Counted from the stretch's first letter, positions 35,627 to 45,189 are shown. The stretch is 64,000 bases of DNA from Arthrobacter sp. 135MFCol5.1 (GCF_000374865.1 NZ_KB895454.1:430343-494342), one strand, 5' to 3'. The notes: a model not told the origin generated them from the sequence alone. Program-made: numbers and translations.

Positions 35627-35632
35627 ATTCTG
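35627..35632 (-). promoter_or_regulatory. -10 box of a leaderless gene (lipoprotein)
   Basis: CAGAAT, then GGCACC (6 bases), then ATG. Confidence 0.45.
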
Positions 35633-35732
35633 CCATGGCCCCGTAAGCGGACGGGCGGTGGACGGCCGGGGGGTGCCGCCGCTCCGCCCGCCCGGGACCT
35701 GATGGGACGCGCTGAAGGCTGATGCGTGGTTC

Positions 35733-36290
35733 CTAGACTTCTGCGAGTTCCCCCGTTTCGAGGTCAAGCGAGGCCATGGCACCATCACTGTCCTCGATGA
35801 CCACTGACAGATGGCCTTCATCGTCCGGGTGTTCGTCGTCCCTGTCCTCGGGCTCATCCGGGAGTTGGTCCAAGCCCGGGTGGGGGCCGGGCTCGGGGGC
35901 TGGTGGTTGTTCCACGAGCGAGAGCGCCGGCCGTGACGATGTCCGGATGAAGTTGGCCGAGCCCAGCGAAAGGTCGTGCCCCACGGTGTCGGCGTCAATG
36001 ACGGTGGAGTGGTAGATGCGCCCGTCCTTCTCCCAGGTGCGGATCTTCAGTTTGCCAACCACGATGACGGGCTGTCCTTTCCGGATACTGCATCCAAGGG
36101 TTCCCGCGAGCTGGCGGTAGCCCTGGACGGTGAACCAGTTGGTGTGGCCGTCATGCCAGGTTTTGGTTTCCCGGTCGAAACGGCGGCTGGTGGAACCGAC
36201 GCGGAAAGAGGCCGTGGCCACTCCCCCCGGCGTGGTGGAACTCGTGATCTCGGTGGCCACGAAGCCCCGGATGGTGATCGTTTCGCTCAT
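35733..36290 (-). CDS. ssb: single-stranded DNA-binding protein paralogue
   Basis: OB-fold ssDNA-binding protein, 185 residues. SSB signatures: ITIRGFVATEI, ATASFRVGSTSRRFD, HTNWFTVQGYRQLA, GQPVIVVGKLKIR, TVIDADTVGHDLS. The tail is acidic (EPEDRDDEHPDDEG) but ends LDLETGELAEV, without the conserved DDDIPF-like tip that recruits partner proteins. This is therefore probably the accessory SSB of actinobacteria, not the replication SSB. ATG 36290 has GAAGAG upstream. It is a solitary gene, not in the rpsF-ssb-rpsR operon of the main SSB. Confidence 0.9.
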   Translation of the reverse strand: MSETITIRGFVATEITSSTTPGGVATASFRVGSTSRRFDRETKTWHDGHTNWFTVQGYRQLAGTLGCSIRKGQPVIVVGKLKIRTWEKDGRIYHSTVIDADTVGHDLSLGSANFIRTSSRPALSLVEQPPAPEPGPHPGLDQLPDEPEDRDDEHPDDEGHLSVVIEDSDGAMASLDLETGELAEV

Positions 36291-36496
36291 CTCTTCGTCC
36301 TGTCTCAATGGTGCTGCCCTGTGCAGGCATGACCAGCATTGCGCCCGACGGCGGACGGAAGGAGGGGGAGGTTGGTGTATGTGGACAACGAGGGTGCAGG
36401 CGCCTTTGTGGAGGGACAGTGGGTGACGGATGACAGCGCCGGCAGCTCCGGCAAGGTAAACTTTTCGAGGCGCCGGCGTACAGGCCGGAACCCATT

Positions 36497-36569
36497 GCCT
36501 CAGTAGCTCAGGGGATAGAGCAGCGGCCTTCTAATCCGCCGGTCGGGGGTTCGATTCCCTCCTGGGGCA
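36497..36569 (+). tRNA. tRNA-Arg (anticodon TCT)
   Basis: 73 bases: acceptor GCCTCAG/CTGGGGC with one G-T pair, D arm GCTC-AGGGGATA-GAGC, anticodon loop CTTCTAA giving TCT, T arm GGGGG-TTCGATT-CCCTC, discriminator A. No encoded CCA. TAAACT at 36457-36462 may be its -10 box. Confidence 0.96.
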
Positions 36570-36577
36570 CCCGGATA

Positions 36578-36607
36578 CGCCCCGGTCTTCGGACCGGGGC
36601 GTTTTTT
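36578..36607 (+). terminator. intrinsic terminator of tRNA-Arg
   Basis: Perfect 10-bp stem CGCCCCGGTC/GACCGGGGCG with a TTCG tetraloop and six T residues: a textbook intrinsic terminator. It also faces the end of the ROK gene. Confidence 0.96.
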
Positions 36608-36620
36608 GCATTAACCCTTG

Positions 36621-37847
36621 CTATGCCAGCAGCTTGTGCGGCGCTTCGACGAGCGACCGGATGACACTGCCGGCAGCACCCAGGAGCGCCCCCGACTCCC
36701 CCACGGCCGATACCGAGACCTGGCCGGCCGCGTACCTGCCTGGAGCGTACTTTTGCAGGCTCTCAAGCAGCGGACTGCGGAGCCATGGTTCGAGGACGGC
36801 GAAGTGGCCGCCGAGGACGACGGAGGCAATATTGACCACCCGGGCTGTTGACGCGAGCGCTATGCCCAGGCAGCGCCCCGCACGCTCGACGGCGGCCAAC
36901 GCCCCGGGCTGCCGTGCGTCCAGCGCCTGGAGGAGCTTGGCCATGGCGGCCGAACGCGAATGTTCCACGGGTCCAATCCCCGCCGCCTCGAAGATGGCAT
37001 CCTGGCCGGCCACGGTTTCCAGGCAGCCCGTCCCGCCGCATGAGCATCGCGCGCCGTCGGGGTCCACCACGATGTGGCCCACTTCGCCGGCATGGCCGCC
37101 GGGGCCCGTGAAGAGTTCGGACCCAATCACCAGGCCGCCACCGACGCCCACCTCACCGGAGACAAAGAGGAAATCGGATGCCCCATCGGGCCGGTGCCGC
37201 AGCTCGGCCAAGGCCGCAGCGTTGGCTTCGTTGAAGAGGGCAACCCCCAACGGCGCTTCCGGCAGGAGGGCGCCAAGGTCAAGGTCAACGCCGGCCCAGC
37301 CCAGGTTGGGTGCCGTGAGCACCCGTGCGGCGGCAGGGTCCACCAGCCCGGGCACTGCGAGCCCGCCGCCCAGGACCTCGACGCCGTGTCCCCCGGCCGC
37401 ACCCCGAACCCGGGCGGCCAAAACGGCGAGCGCCGCCAAGACGGGACCGTCCACGCTGTTGCGGTTGTCGCGTTCCTGCACTTCACGGACCAGCACTTTT
37501 CCGGCCAAGTCAACCACTGCAGCGGAGATGTAGTCCACATTGATCTCCATCCCCATCACTGCCCGGCCGGGGTTAAGTTCCAGCCCGACACCCGGCCGCC
37601 CGCGCCCCTGCGGGTTGAAGCCGATCTCGCGGATGATGCCGGCATCCAGGAGATCCAGCACCAGGCTGGACACGGATGCCTTGGTCAGGCCGGTAGCGGC
37701 TGCCAGCTGGGCACGACTGGGATGGGCCCCCCGCGGGAACTCGGCGATCCGCCCCAGCACCAAGGCCAGGTTGCTTCGCCGGACGTCACCCACGCTTCCA
37801 GGGGCCGACCCCCCGGATCCCGCCACGGCAGGTGCCGGTATCACCAT
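36621..37847 (-). CDS. ROK-family transcriptional regulator, probable xylose repressor (XylR-like)
   Basis: 408 residues. N-terminal winged helix-turn-helix ([27 protein letters not shown], shown by its parts), then the ROK sugar-kinase-like domain with GVGGGLVIG, the zinc motif [20 protein letters not shown] (in part) and EVGH. ROK regulators of this shape bind a sugar and leave their operator. ATG 37847 chosen: GGAGGAG lies 7 bases upstream; a GTG one codon earlier is less well spaced. Divergent from xylA-xylB with an operator-like repeat over the xylA -10 box, which points to control by xylose. Confidence 0.9.
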   Translation of the reverse strand: MVIPAPAVAGSGGSAPGSVGDVRRSNLALVLGRIAEFPRGAHPSRAQLAAATGLTKASVSSLVLDLLDAGIIREIGFNPQGRGRPGVGLELNPGRAVMGMEINVDYISAAVVDLAGKVLVREVQERDNRNSVDGPVLAALAVLAARVRGAAGGHGVEVLGGGLAVPGLVDPAAARVLTAPNLGWAGVDLDLGALLPEAPLGVALFNEANAAALAELRHRPDGASDFLFVSGEVGVGGGLVIGSELFTGPGGHAGEVGHIVVDPDGARCSCGGTGCLETVAGQDAIFEAAGIGPVEHSRSAAMAKLLQALDARQPGALAAVERAGRCLGIALASTARVVNIASVVLGGHFAVLEPWLRSPLLESLQKYAPGRYAAGQVSVSAVGESGALLGAAGSVIRSLVEAPHKLLA

Positions 37848-37901
37848 CACAAAGCTCCTCCGTCAGCACGTGGGCCCGGCCGTCATGTGCCCGCCGGACC
37901 C

Positions 37902-37946
37902 TTGACCCCACCCTACGTCCACCCATATAGTTCAGGCAATAAACTA
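37902..37946 (+). promoter_or_regulatory. xylA promoter with overlapping operator-like inverted repeat
   Basis: TTGACC (37902-37907), 18-base spacer, TATAGT (37926-37931). The inverted repeat TAGTT-N9-AACTA (37928-37946) overlaps the -10 and the start point, where a bound repressor would block transcription. TAGTT-type half sites resemble XylR/ROK operators. AAGGA precedes the xylA ATG. Confidence 0.6.
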
Positions 37947-37988
37947 AAGCTTCGCATCCGGCGGAGCACTCGATTGCAAGGACGCATC

Positions 37989-39176
37989 ATGACTCACTCC
38001 CCCACCCCCGCTGACAAGTTCACCTTTGGCCTTTGGACCGTCGGCTGGACCGGCGCCGACCCGTTCGGCGTGGCCACCCGCGCCGCGCTGGATCCCGTGG
38101 AAGCAGTCCACCGGCTTAGCGAACTGGGCGCCTATGGCATCACCTTCCACGACAACGACCTGGTCCCTTTTGACGCCACCGCCTCCGAGCGGGAGCTGAT
38201 CCACAAGAACTTCCGCGCAGCCCTGGCAGAGACCGGCCTGAAGGTCCCGATGGTCACCACCAACTTGTTCAGCCACCCGGTGTTCAAGGACGGCGGCTTC
38301 ACCTCGAACGACCGCTCCATCCGCCGCTTCGCCCTCTCCAAGGTCCTGCGCAACATTGACCTCGCCGCGGAACTCGGGGCCGAAACCTTCGTCATGTGGG
38401 GCGGCCGCGAAGGCAGCGAGTACGACGGATCCAAAGACCTGGCCGCCGCGCTTGACCGGATGAAGGAGGGCGTGGACACCGCAGCGGGCTACATCAAGGA
38501 CAAGGGCTACAACCTGCGGATCGCACTGGAACCCAAGCCCAACGAACCCCGCGGCGATATCTTCCTGCCCACTGTCGGACACGGCCTGGCCTTCATCGCC
38601 CAACTGGAACACGGCGACATCGTGGGCCTGAACCCGGAAACCGGCCACGAGCAGATGGCCGGGCTGAATTTCACCCACGGCATCGCCCAGGCCCTCTGGG
38701 CCGGCAAACTCTTCCACATCGACCTCAACGGACAGCGCGGCATCAAGTACGACCAGGACCTTGTCTTCGGCCACGGCGACCTGACCAGCGCCTTCTTCAC
38801 GGTGGACCTGCTCGAAAACGGCTTCCCGGGGGGTGGACCGAAGTACGACGGCCCGCGCCACTTCGACTACAAGCCCTCCCGCACCGACGGCTACGACGGC
38901 GTCTGGGAATCCGCGAAGGCCAACATGTCCATGTACCTGCTGCTCAAGGAGCGGGCCCTCGCCTTCCGCGCCAACCCCGAAGTCCAGGAGGCGCTCAAGG
39001 CCTCCGGCGTCTTCGAACTCGGCGAGCCCACGCTCAACGCCGGCGAAAGCACCGCGGACCTGCTCGCCGACGCCGCCTCCTTCGAGGACTTCGACGCCGA
39101 CAAGGCCGCCGAGCGCTCCTTCGCGTTCGTCCGCCTCAACCAGCTTGCCATCGAACACCTCCTGGGCGCCCGCTAG
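37989..39176 (+). CDS. xylA: xylose isomerase
   Basis: Converts D-xylose to D-xylulose with divalent metal ions. 395 residues, the class I length of actinobacteria. His54 and Asp57 (FHDNDLVPF) and Glu181/Lys183 ([11 protein letters not shown]) fall at the same numbers as in Streptomyces xylose isomerase. Other metal-site blocks: [16 protein letters not shown] and HIDLNGQRG with KYDQD. ATG 37989 has AAGGA 6 bases upstream. xylB follows after 3 bases. The divergent ROK gene is the likely regulator. Confidence 0.98.
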   Translation: MTHSPTPADKFTFGLWTVGWTGADPFGVATRAALDPVEAVHRLSELGAYGITFHDNDLVPFDATASERELIHKNFRAALAETGLKVPMVTTNLFSHPVFKDGGFTSNDRSIRRFALSKVLRNIDLAAELGAETFVMWGGREGSEYDGSKDLAAALDRMKEGVDTAAGYIKDKGYNLRIALEPKPNEPRGDIFLPTVGHGLAFIAQLEHGDIVGLNPETGHEQMAGLNFTHGIAQALWAGKLFHIDLNGQRGIKYDQDLVFGHGDLTSAFFTVDLLENGFPGGGPKYDGPRHFDYKPSRTDGYDGVWESAKANMSMYLLLKERALAFRANPEVQEALKASGVFELGEPTLNAGESTADLLADAASFEDFDADKAAERSFAFVRLNQLAIEHLLGAR

Positions 39177-39179
39177 GCC

Positions 39180-40598
39180 ATGGCACTCGTCGCAGGGATC
39201 GACAGTTCAACCCAGTCCTGCAAAGTGGTAATCCGCGACGCGGACACCGGAGAACTGCTCCGCCAAGGCCGCGCCGGCCACCCCGACGGCACCGAGATCC
39301 ATCCGGACCACTGGTGGACGGCTCTGCAAAAAGCCGTTGCCGAAGCGGGCGGCCTGGATGACGTGGCCGCCATCTCCGTCGGCGGCCAGCAGCACGGAAT
39401 GGTCTGCCTCGACGCAGACGGTGACGTGGTCCGTCCGGCACTGCTGTGGAACGACACCCGCAGCGCCGGGGCAGCGGTGGAGCTCATCAACGGCGCCGGC
39501 AACGGAGACCCCGTTGCCGGCGCCCGGTACTGGGCCAACGCCACGGGCACCGTCCCCGTGGCCTCACTGACAGTGACCAAGCTGCGCTGGCTTGCGGAGA
39601 ACGAGCCGGACAACGCCGCCAAGGTCGCGGCCGTATGCCTCCCGCACGACTGGCTGACCTGGCGGCTCGCCGGTTACGGGCCCGGCAGCGGCGCGTCGGG
39701 CCTGGCCGCACTGGCAACGGACCGCTCTGATGCCTCGGGCACCGGGTACTACTCGTCGGCGGAGGGCCGGTACCTGCCGGACGTCCTGGCATCCGCGCTG
39801 GGACACGTCCCCACCGTCCCCAAGGTTCTCGGGCCACTGGAACAGGCGGGCCGCACCCCCGCCGGCTCCCTGCTCGGAGCCGGTGCCGGGGACAACGCGG
39901 CCGCCGCGCTCGGCGCCGGAGCGGACCTGGGCGACGTCGTCATGTCCCTGGGCACCTCCGGAACCGTATTTGCCGTCTCGGACACGGCGCCGGCGGATGC
40001 ATCGGGACTGGTGGCCGGGTTCGCCGATGCAGCCGGCCACTACCTTCCGCTGGTGTGCACGTTGAACGCCACGCGTGTTTTCGATGCCACCGCCGCCCTG
40101 CTGGGCGTCGACCTGGCGGAGTTCAACAGGCTGGCACTCTCTGCCGAACCGGGCGCCGGAGGCCTGGCCCTGGTCCCGTACTTCGACGGGGAACGGACGC
40201 CCAACCTCCCGGACGCCACCGGCACCCTGCATGGCATCACGCGGGCCAACTACACCCCCGCCAACCTGGCGCGCGCCGCCGTCGAAGGCGTGGTCTGCTC
40301 CCTGGCTGACGGCCTGGCAGCGTTGCAGGACCAGGGCGTGGCCGCGCGGCGGATCCTCCTCGTGGGCGGCGGCGCCCAGTCCGACGCGGTGCAGGACGTC
40401 GCAGCGCGCCTGCTGGGAACCCGTGTCACGGTTCCCCTCCCGGGCGAGTATGTCGCGGACGGAGCGGCCCGCCAGGCCGCCGCCGCACTCACCGGGCAGT
40501 TCCCCGCCTGGTCCGCGGACGCCGTCGAGCTGCCCGCGGGAACGGACGACGCCGGCGTGCTGGCCCGCTACCGCAGCGTCGCCTTGGCGCACGCCTAG
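39180..40598 (+). CDS. xylB: xylulokinase
   Basis: FGGY-family kinase phosphorylating D-xylulose to xylulose 5-phosphate, which enters the pentose phosphate pathway. 472 residues. N-terminal phosphate loop [10 protein letters not shown] (6-15), xylulokinase [17 protein letters not shown], catalytic Asp in [12 protein letters not shown]-terminal [12 protein letters not shown]. It starts 3 bases after the xylA stop and ends before a terminator. Confidence 0.97.
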   Translation: MALVAGIDSSTQSCKVVIRDADTGELLRQGRAGHPDGTEIHPDHWWTALQKAVAEAGGLDDVAAISVGGQQHGMVCLDADGDVVRPALLWNDTRSAGAAVELINGAGNGDPVAGARYWANATGTVPVASLTVTKLRWLAENEPDNAAKVAAVCLPHDWLTWRLAGYGPGSGASGLAALATDRSDASGTGYYSSAEGRYLPDVLASALGHVPTVPKVLGPLEQAGRTPAGSLLGAGAGDNAAAALGAGADLGDVVMSLGTSGTVFAVSDTAPADASGLVAGFADAAGHYLPLVCTLNATRVFDATAALLGVDLAEFNRLALSAEPGAGGLALVPYFDGERTPNLPDATGTLHGITRANYTPANLARAAVEGVVCSLADGLAALQDQGVAARRILLVGGGAQSDAVQDVAARLLGTRVTVPLPGEYVADGAARQAAAALTGQFPAWSADAVELPAGTDDAGVLARYRSVALAHA

Positions 40599-40619
40599 GG
40601 CGGTCCGCGAAACCACGAG

Positions 40620-40650
40620 GGACCCGGACCGCCTGCGGCGGTCCGGGTCC
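40620..40650. terminator. terminator between xylB and the sugar-isomerase operon
   Basis: Perfect 14-bp stem (GGACCCGGACCGCC and complement) with a TGC loop, between convergent genes, followed by TTCC. Confidence 0.82.
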
Positions 40651-40715
40651 TTCCATATGGGGCGCGGGCTCCTGCCTGCGGAAAGCGCCGGCAGGAGCCC
40701 ACGGCCTGTATCCGG

Positions 40716-41555
40716 TCAGGCGAACGGGAGGACGAGCTCCGCGTACCGCTCCTTGACCGTGGCCAGGACGGCATTGCCGTCCGTGTCCCAAATTTCCTGG
40801 TTGAAGATCTCCACCTCGATGTCTCCGGTGTAGCCGGCGTCCCGCACCCAGGTGCCGATCGTGGCGAAGTCCACCACGCCGTCGCCCATGTACCCGCGGG
40901 ACAGCAGCGGGTCCGCGGCGATGGGCATGTTGAAGTCGCACACCTGGTAGGAGGCGAGGCGGTTTTCCCGGCCCGCGCGCCCGATCTGCGCCTTCAGTTC
41001 CGGGTCCCACCAGACATGGAAGGTGTCGACGGCGACGCCCACCGTTGAGGGATCGAACGGCGCGGCGAGGTCCAGCGCCTGCCCCAACGTGGAAATCAGG
41101 GCACGGTCGGCCGCATACATCGGGTGCAGCGGCTCCAGCACCAGGCGTACGCCGTGCTCCGCAGCGAACGGGACCAGGTCGGCGAGCCGGTCGGCAACGC
41201 GCTGCCGCGCCGCCACGACGTCCTTCTCCCCCGGGGCCAGGCCGCCGACCACCAGGAAGAGTTCCCGGGTGTCCAGGGCCACAGCCTCAAGGATCGCCGC
41301 GCGGTTGTCCGCGAGCGCAGCCGCCTGGCCGTCGGCGTCCGCCGCGGTGAGGAACCCGCCGCGGCACAGCGAGGATACACGCAGGCCGGCATCCTTGATC
41401 AGGCGGGCCGCCTTGTCCAGGCCGGCCTCCTCCACCCGGTCCCGCCAGGGGCCGATCGAGGGAATGCCGGCGTTGACGCACCCCTCCACCACCTGGGCGA
41501 GCGTCCACTTCTTGGTGGTGGCGCTGTTGATGGACAGGCGCGCGAAGTCGCTCAT
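40716..41555 (-). CDS. sugar phosphate isomerase/epimerase family TIM-barrel protein
   Basis: 279 residues of the xylose-isomerase-like (AP endonuclease 2) superfamily, which includes IolE, IolI, hydroxypyruvate isomerase and keto-sugar epimerases. Metal-ligand positions visible: LVLEPLHPMY (Glu), VAVDTFHVWWDP (Asp, His), VCDFNMP and the final VEIFNQEIWD (Glu). Substrate unknown. Its ATG overlaps the DUF993 stop by 4 bases (ATGA), so it is the third and last gene of a translationally coupled operon with a dehydrogenase and a DUF993 protein. Confidence 0.88.
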   Translation of the reverse strand: MSDFARLSINSATTKKWTLAQVVEGCVNAGIPSIGPWRDRVEEAGLDKAARLIKDAGLRVSSLCRGGFLTAADADGQAAALADNRAAILEAVALDTRELFLVVGGLAPGEKDVVAARQRVADRLADLVPFAAEHGVRLVLEPLHPMYAADRALISTLGQALDLAAPFDPSTVGVAVDTFHVWWDPELKAQIGRAGRENRLASYQVCDFNMPIAADPLLSRGYMGDGVVDFATIGTWVRDAGYTGDIEVEIFNQEIWDTDGNAVLATVKERYAELVLPFA

Positions 41556-42766
41556 ACGCCCACCCCGTTGATGCGCAGGTAGTCGGACATCCGGAAGGCC
41601 GCCAGTGCGGGGTCTTTCAGCAGTCCGGCCTGGTCCGCGAGCTCGAAGGTCCTGGCCAGGTGGCAGACCGAGCGGCCCGAATGCAGGCCGCCCACCATCT
41701 GGAAACCGGGCTGCTTGCCGTTGAGCCAGGACATGAACGCGATGCCCGTCTTGTAGTAGAACGTAGGGGCGCTGAAGATGTGCTTGCCCAGTTCCCGCGT
41801 GGAGTCGAGGATTTCGCGGGCTTTGGCGGCGTTGCCTGCGTCGTAGTTCTGCAGGGCGACCGAAGCGGCGGGGTAGATTGCCGCGAAGATGCCCAGCAGG
41901 GCGTCGGAGTGGTGGCTGCCATCGCCGTCGATCAGTTCCGGGTAGTTGAAGTCGTCGCCGGTGTAGAGCCGGACGCCCTCGGGCAGGGCCGCCCGCAGGG
42001 CCACCTCGTGGCCGGCATCGAGCAGCGAGACCTTGACACCGTCCACCTTGCCGGCGTTGTCCTTAATGAGGCCGAGGAACGTTTCGGTGGCCGTGGCAAC
42101 GTCGTCCGATCCCCAGTAGCCGGCGAGGGCGGGATCGAACATGGTGCCCAGCCAGTGCAGGATGACCGGCTGGTCCACTTCCTGCAGCAGGGTGGAGTAC
42201 ACCTCCAGGTAGTCTTCGGGGCCGCGTGCCACTTTTGCCAGGGCGCGGGAGGCCATGAGGATGACCTTGGGCCCGGCCTCGGTGACGACGGCGATCTGCT
42301 CGCGGTAGGCCTCAAGGACGGCTTTGATGCCGGCCTCGCCGGAGGGCAGGGCGTCGATGTCCAGCTGGTCGGTGCCGGCGCCGCACGAGACGAGGTCGCG
42401 GACGGACTTGCCGGCGGTGGCCGCGTTGCCGGACGAAACCACGGAGGCAGCTTCCACCCCGGTCCGCTTGATGAGCTGCTGGGTGGCGGACCAGTCCAGG
42501 CCCATGCCCCGCTGGGCGGTGTCCATGGCGTCGGCCACGCCCAGGCCGTAGGACCACAGCTCGTGGCGATAGGCCAGCGTGGCGTCCCAGTCCAGCCGCG
42601 CGGGGGCACCCGGGGTGTTGTCGGCGAGGACTTCGGGGATGACGTGGGCGGCGGCGTACGCCCGGCGTGCGGTCAGGGGTGCCGTGGGGCGGGCCCACGT
42701 GGCGCCGCCCTGCAGCCGGTACTCCCGGGTGCCGCCGTCTTCGGAGGGAAGGATGAGGGAAGTCAT
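41552..42766 (-). CDS. DUF993 protein, dihydrodipicolinate-synthase/aldolase-like
   Basis: 404 residues. DUF993 proteins are predicted TIM barrels related to the DapA/NanA Schiff-base aldolase family. Supporting features: ILHWLGTMFDPALAGYWG mid-protein, and a lysine at residue 245 in DGVKVSLLDAG at the place where DapA-type enzymes carry the Schiff-base Lys in a strand (GIKDS-like). The HIFSAPTFYYKTG segment is distinctive. No biochemical role that I know of. ATG 42766 shares its first base with the dehydrogenase stop (TGATG), and its own end overlaps the TIM-barrel gene. Together these suggest oxidation, aldol cleavage and isomerisation of one sugar. Confidence 0.85.
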   Translation of the reverse strand: MTSLILPSEDGGTREYRLQGGATWARPTAPLTARRAYAAAHVIPEVLADNTPGAPARLDWDATLAYRHELWSYGLGVADAMDTAQRGMGLDWSATQQLIKRTGVEAASVVSSGNAATAGKSVRDLVSCGAGTDQLDIDALPSGEAGIKAVLEAYREQIAVVTEAGPKVILMASRALAKVARGPEDYLEVYSTLLQEVDQPVILHWLGTMFDPALAGYWGSDDVATATETFLGLIKDNAGKVDGVKVSLLDAGHEVALRAALPEGVRLYTGDDFNYPELIDGDGSHHSDALLGIFAAIYPAASVALQNYDAGNAAKAREILDSTRELGKHIFSAPTFYYKTGIAFMSWLNGKQPGFQMVGGLHSGRSVCHLARTFELADQAGLLKDPALAAFRMSDYLRINGVGV

Positions 42767-43935
42767 CAGAGCGTGATCTCCGGGATGTCGATGGTGCGGC
42801 GTTCGTCGTTGGACTGCAGGCCCAGCTCCGCGAGCTGGACGCCCCGGGCGGCGGAGAGCAGGCCGAAGCGGTGTTCGCGGCCGGCGACGACGTCGCGGAG
42901 GAATTCCTCCCACTGCAGCTTGAAGCCGTTGTCCAGGTCGGCGTTGGCCGGTACTTCCTGCCACTGGTCGCGGAACGACTCCGTCACCGGAAGGTCGGGG
43001 TTCCAGACGGGCTTGGGAGTGTGGGCACGCTGCTGGGCGACGCACTTGTTCAGGCCGGCGACGGCCGAGCCGTGGGTGCCGTCCACCTGGAATTCCACCA
43101 GTTCGTCGCGGTATACCCGGACAGCCCAGGAGGAGTTGATCTGGCCGACGACCTCGTCGCCGGCCGGGGTAACGAGCTCGAAGATGCCGTAGGAGGCGTC
43201 GTCGGCGGTGGCCTTGTACTCCTTGCCGGCTTCGTCCCAGCGTGCCGGAATGTGGGTGGCGGTCTTGGCATTGACGCTCTTGACCTTGCCGATAATGCCT
43301 TCGAGCACGTAGTTCCAGTGGCAGAACATGTCGGTGGTCATTCCGCCGCCGTCTTCCTTGCGGTAGTTCCAGGACGGGCGCTGGGCCGCCTGGATGTCGC
43401 CTTCGAAGACCCAGTAGCCGAACTCGCCGCGGATGGACAGGATCCGGCCGAAGAAGCCTTCATCCACCAGCCGGCGGAGCTTGACCAGGCCGGGAAGGTA
43501 CAGCTTGTCGTGCACAACGCCGGCTGTCACGCCGGCCTCCTTGCCGATGCGGGCCAGTTCAATGGCCTCCTCCAGGGTTTCTGCCGTCGGCTTTTCCGTG
43601 AAGATGTGCTTGCCTGCCAGCATGGCCTTTTTCAGCGTGGCGGCGCGCAGGCTGGTCATGGACGCGTCGAAGACGACGTCCACGGTGGGGTCGTTGATCA
43701 CGGCGTCCAGGTCCGTGGTCCACTCGGACACCTTGTGCTGCTCCGCCAGCTCGCGGATTTTGGCTTCGTTGCGGCCCACCAGGATGGGCTCCACCTGGAC
43801 CCGGGTGCCGTCTTCCAGCGAGAAGCCGCCGGCGTCGCGGATGGGCAGGATGGACCGCAGCAGGTGCTGGCGGTAGCCCATGCGGCCGGTGATGCCGTTC
43901 ATGGCAATACGGATCGTTTTAGTTTCGAAGCCCAT
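42766..43935 (-). CDS. Gfo/Idh/MocA-family oxidoreductase with DapB-like cofactor loop
   Basis: 389 residues. The N-terminal Rossmann domain starts IRIAMNGITGRMGYRQHL; GXTGRMG is more like the DapB nucleotide loop than the GxGxxG usual in this family. Then DVVFDAS and the family hallmark HIFTEKPTA (EKP motif) and a C-terminal GFO/IDH/MocA beta-sheet domain (YWVFEGD, MTTDMFCHW with probable catalytic His). Members oxidise sugars or inositols, often at C3. Start ATG 43935 has GGAGG 4 bases upstream. First gene of the operon and divergent from the LacI regulator, with two operator-like palindromes between. Confidence 0.88.
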   Translation of the reverse strand: MGFETKTIRIAMNGITGRMGYRQHLLRSILPIRDAGGFSLEDGTRVQVEPILVGRNEAKIRELAEQHKVSEWTTDLDAVINDPTVDVVFDASMTSLRAATLKKAMLAGKHIFTEKPTAETLEEAIELARIGKEAGVTAGVVHDKLYLPGLVKLRRLVDEGFFGRILSIRGEFGYWVFEGDIQAAQRPSWNYRKEDGGGMTTDMFCHWNYVLEGIIGKVKSVNAKTATHIPARWDEAGKEYKATADDASYGIFELVTPAGDEVVGQINSSWAVRVYRDELVEFQVDGTHGSAVAGLNKCVAQQRAHTPKPVWNPDLPVTESFRDQWQEVPANADLDNGFKLQWEEFLRDVVAGREHRFGLLSAARGVQLAELGLQSNDERRTIDIPEITL

Positions 43936-43978
43936 GTGTCCTCCACGGTGAGTGAGCAAGGTGTACTCAAGACGAATC

Positions 43979-43994
43979 GGGAAAGCGCATTCCC
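43979..43994. promoter_or_regulatory. LacI-type operator 1
   Basis: Palindrome GGGAAAGCGCATTCCC with the AGCGC core typical of LacI-family operators, about 45 bases upstream of the dehydrogenase start and between the divergent genes. Confidence 0.6.
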
Positions 43995-44025
43995 TCTGTT
44001 TCCATGATGCACCGCGCCGTTCCGC

Positions 44026-44045
44026 TTGGCAAGCGCTTTCCGGAA
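44026..44045. promoter_or_regulatory. LacI-type operator 2
   Basis: TTGGCAAGCGCTTTCCGGAA with an AAGCGCTT centre, 47 bases from operator 1 centre to centre (about four and a half helical turns) and about 60 bases before the LacI start. Confidence 0.6.
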
Positions 44046-44106
44046 GTAGTTTGAACTGTCATAATGTCCTTAGCCGTTGAGGCCGCCCCGACCACCAGGA
44101 GATGCT

Positions 44107-45189
44107 GTGGCTGCTAGTACCCTTACCGAGGTTGCCCGCCTCGCCGGCGTCTCGCCTGCCACGGCGTCCCGCGTGCTGAACGGCTCCGCCCGGACCCCAG
44201 GCAAGGACATTGCCGAGCGCGTCCGCCAGGCGGCGGACTCACTGGGGTACATCCCCAATGCGCAAGCCCAGGGCCTTGCCAAATCCAGCTCGGGCCTGAT
44301 CGGCCTGATTGTCCACGACATCGCCGACCCGTATTTCGCCGCCATTGCCCGCGGCGTGCAGGATGCCGCTCGGGAACAGCGGAAAATGGTGCTCCTTGCC
44401 ACGACGGGGGGCGGCCCCGCTGAAGAGAAGGAGGCCGTGGCCGCCTTCGCCGCCCGCCGTGCCGACTCCATCGTGATCGCCGGTTCGCGCTCCTGCCGTG
44501 CCGAGGACCAGGAGGGCAACGCACAGCTGGCCGCCGAACTGGACCGCTATTGCCGCAACGGCGGCAGGGTGGCAGTGGTGGGGCATCCCGTGGTGGGCGC
44601 CACCGCACTGGAGGGCTACCACGTCGTCGAAGTCCCCAACCAGGAGCTTGCGGGCCGGCTGGCCACCGAGCTTGCCGCCGGCTGGGATGGCGACTTCGTC
44701 ATCATCGGCGGGCCCGACGGCCTGTACACCTCCGATGACCGGGTCCGGGGTTTCCAGGAAGGCCTGGCACGCGCCGGACACCGCCCGGCAGAGGTGCTCA
44801 GGAGCGCTTTCAACCGTTCGGGCGGCTACGAGGCCGGCCTGCAACTGGCCGCACGGATCAAGGCAGCCTCCGCCGGCAACCCTGCCGCGCCGAAGCTTTG
44901 CATTTTCGCGGTCAACGACGTGATGGCGATCGGCGCCGCAGCAGCACTGCGGTCCGAGGGGCTGAGGATTCCCCGCGACGCGTCAATCGCTGGTTTCGAC
45001 GACATCGAAACGCTGCGGGACTTCCGGCCGGCCCTGTCCACCGTGCGCCTGCCGCTCGAAGATATTGGACGGCTGGCAACCAGGGCCACCCGCCCCCGCC
45101 CGGCCGGCCAGGACCAGGAAGCAGCGTCCGACGAAGCCGTTACCGGCGAGGTCACGCTGCGGCGCAGCACCGAGGCCGCCGCCGTATGA
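44107..45189 (+). CDS. LacI-family transcriptional regulator
   Basis: 360 residues. N-terminal LacI helix-turn-helix and hinge at 5-60 (TLTEVARLAGVSPATASRVL in 5-24, then AQGLAKSSSGLIGLIV), followed by a periplasmic-binding-protein-like sensor domain ending FDDIETLRDFRPALSTVRLP. Start GTG 44107 is chosen because AGGAG lies 5-6 bases upstream and LacI proteins begin shortly before the helix-turn-helix. Divergent from the dehydrogenase operon with two operators between, so it most likely regulates that operon and itself. The esterase-like gene is coupled to its stop codon. Confidence 0.93.
   Translation: MAASTLTEVARLAGVSPATASRVLNGSARTPGKDIAERVRQAADSLGYIPNAQAQGLAKSSSGLIGLIVHDIADPYFAAIARGVQDAAREQRKMVLLATTGGGPAEEKEAVAAFAARRADSIVIAGSRSCRAEDQEGNAQLAAELDRYCRNGGRVAVVGHPVVGATALEGYHVVEVPNQELAGRLATELAAGWDGDFVIIGGPDGLYTSDDRVRGFQEGLARAGHRPAEVLRSAFNRSGGYEAGLQLAARIKAASAGNPAAPKLCIFAVNDVMAIGAAAALRSEGLRIPRDASIAGFDDIETLRDFRPALSTVRLPLEDIGRLATRATRPRPAGQDQEAASDEAVTGEVTLRRSTEAAAV

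Noticed and set aside
37074..37988. apparent 305-residue N-terminal extension of xylose isomerase
   Set aside because: It would run antisense through the ROK gene and across the promoter and operator. ATG 37989 has a good ribosome site and gives the standard 395-residue enzyme with catalytic residues at family numbering.
43936..43959. longer start (GGHMGFETK) of the dehydrogenase
   Set aside because: GGAGG lies correctly before ATG 43935, inside the longer reading.
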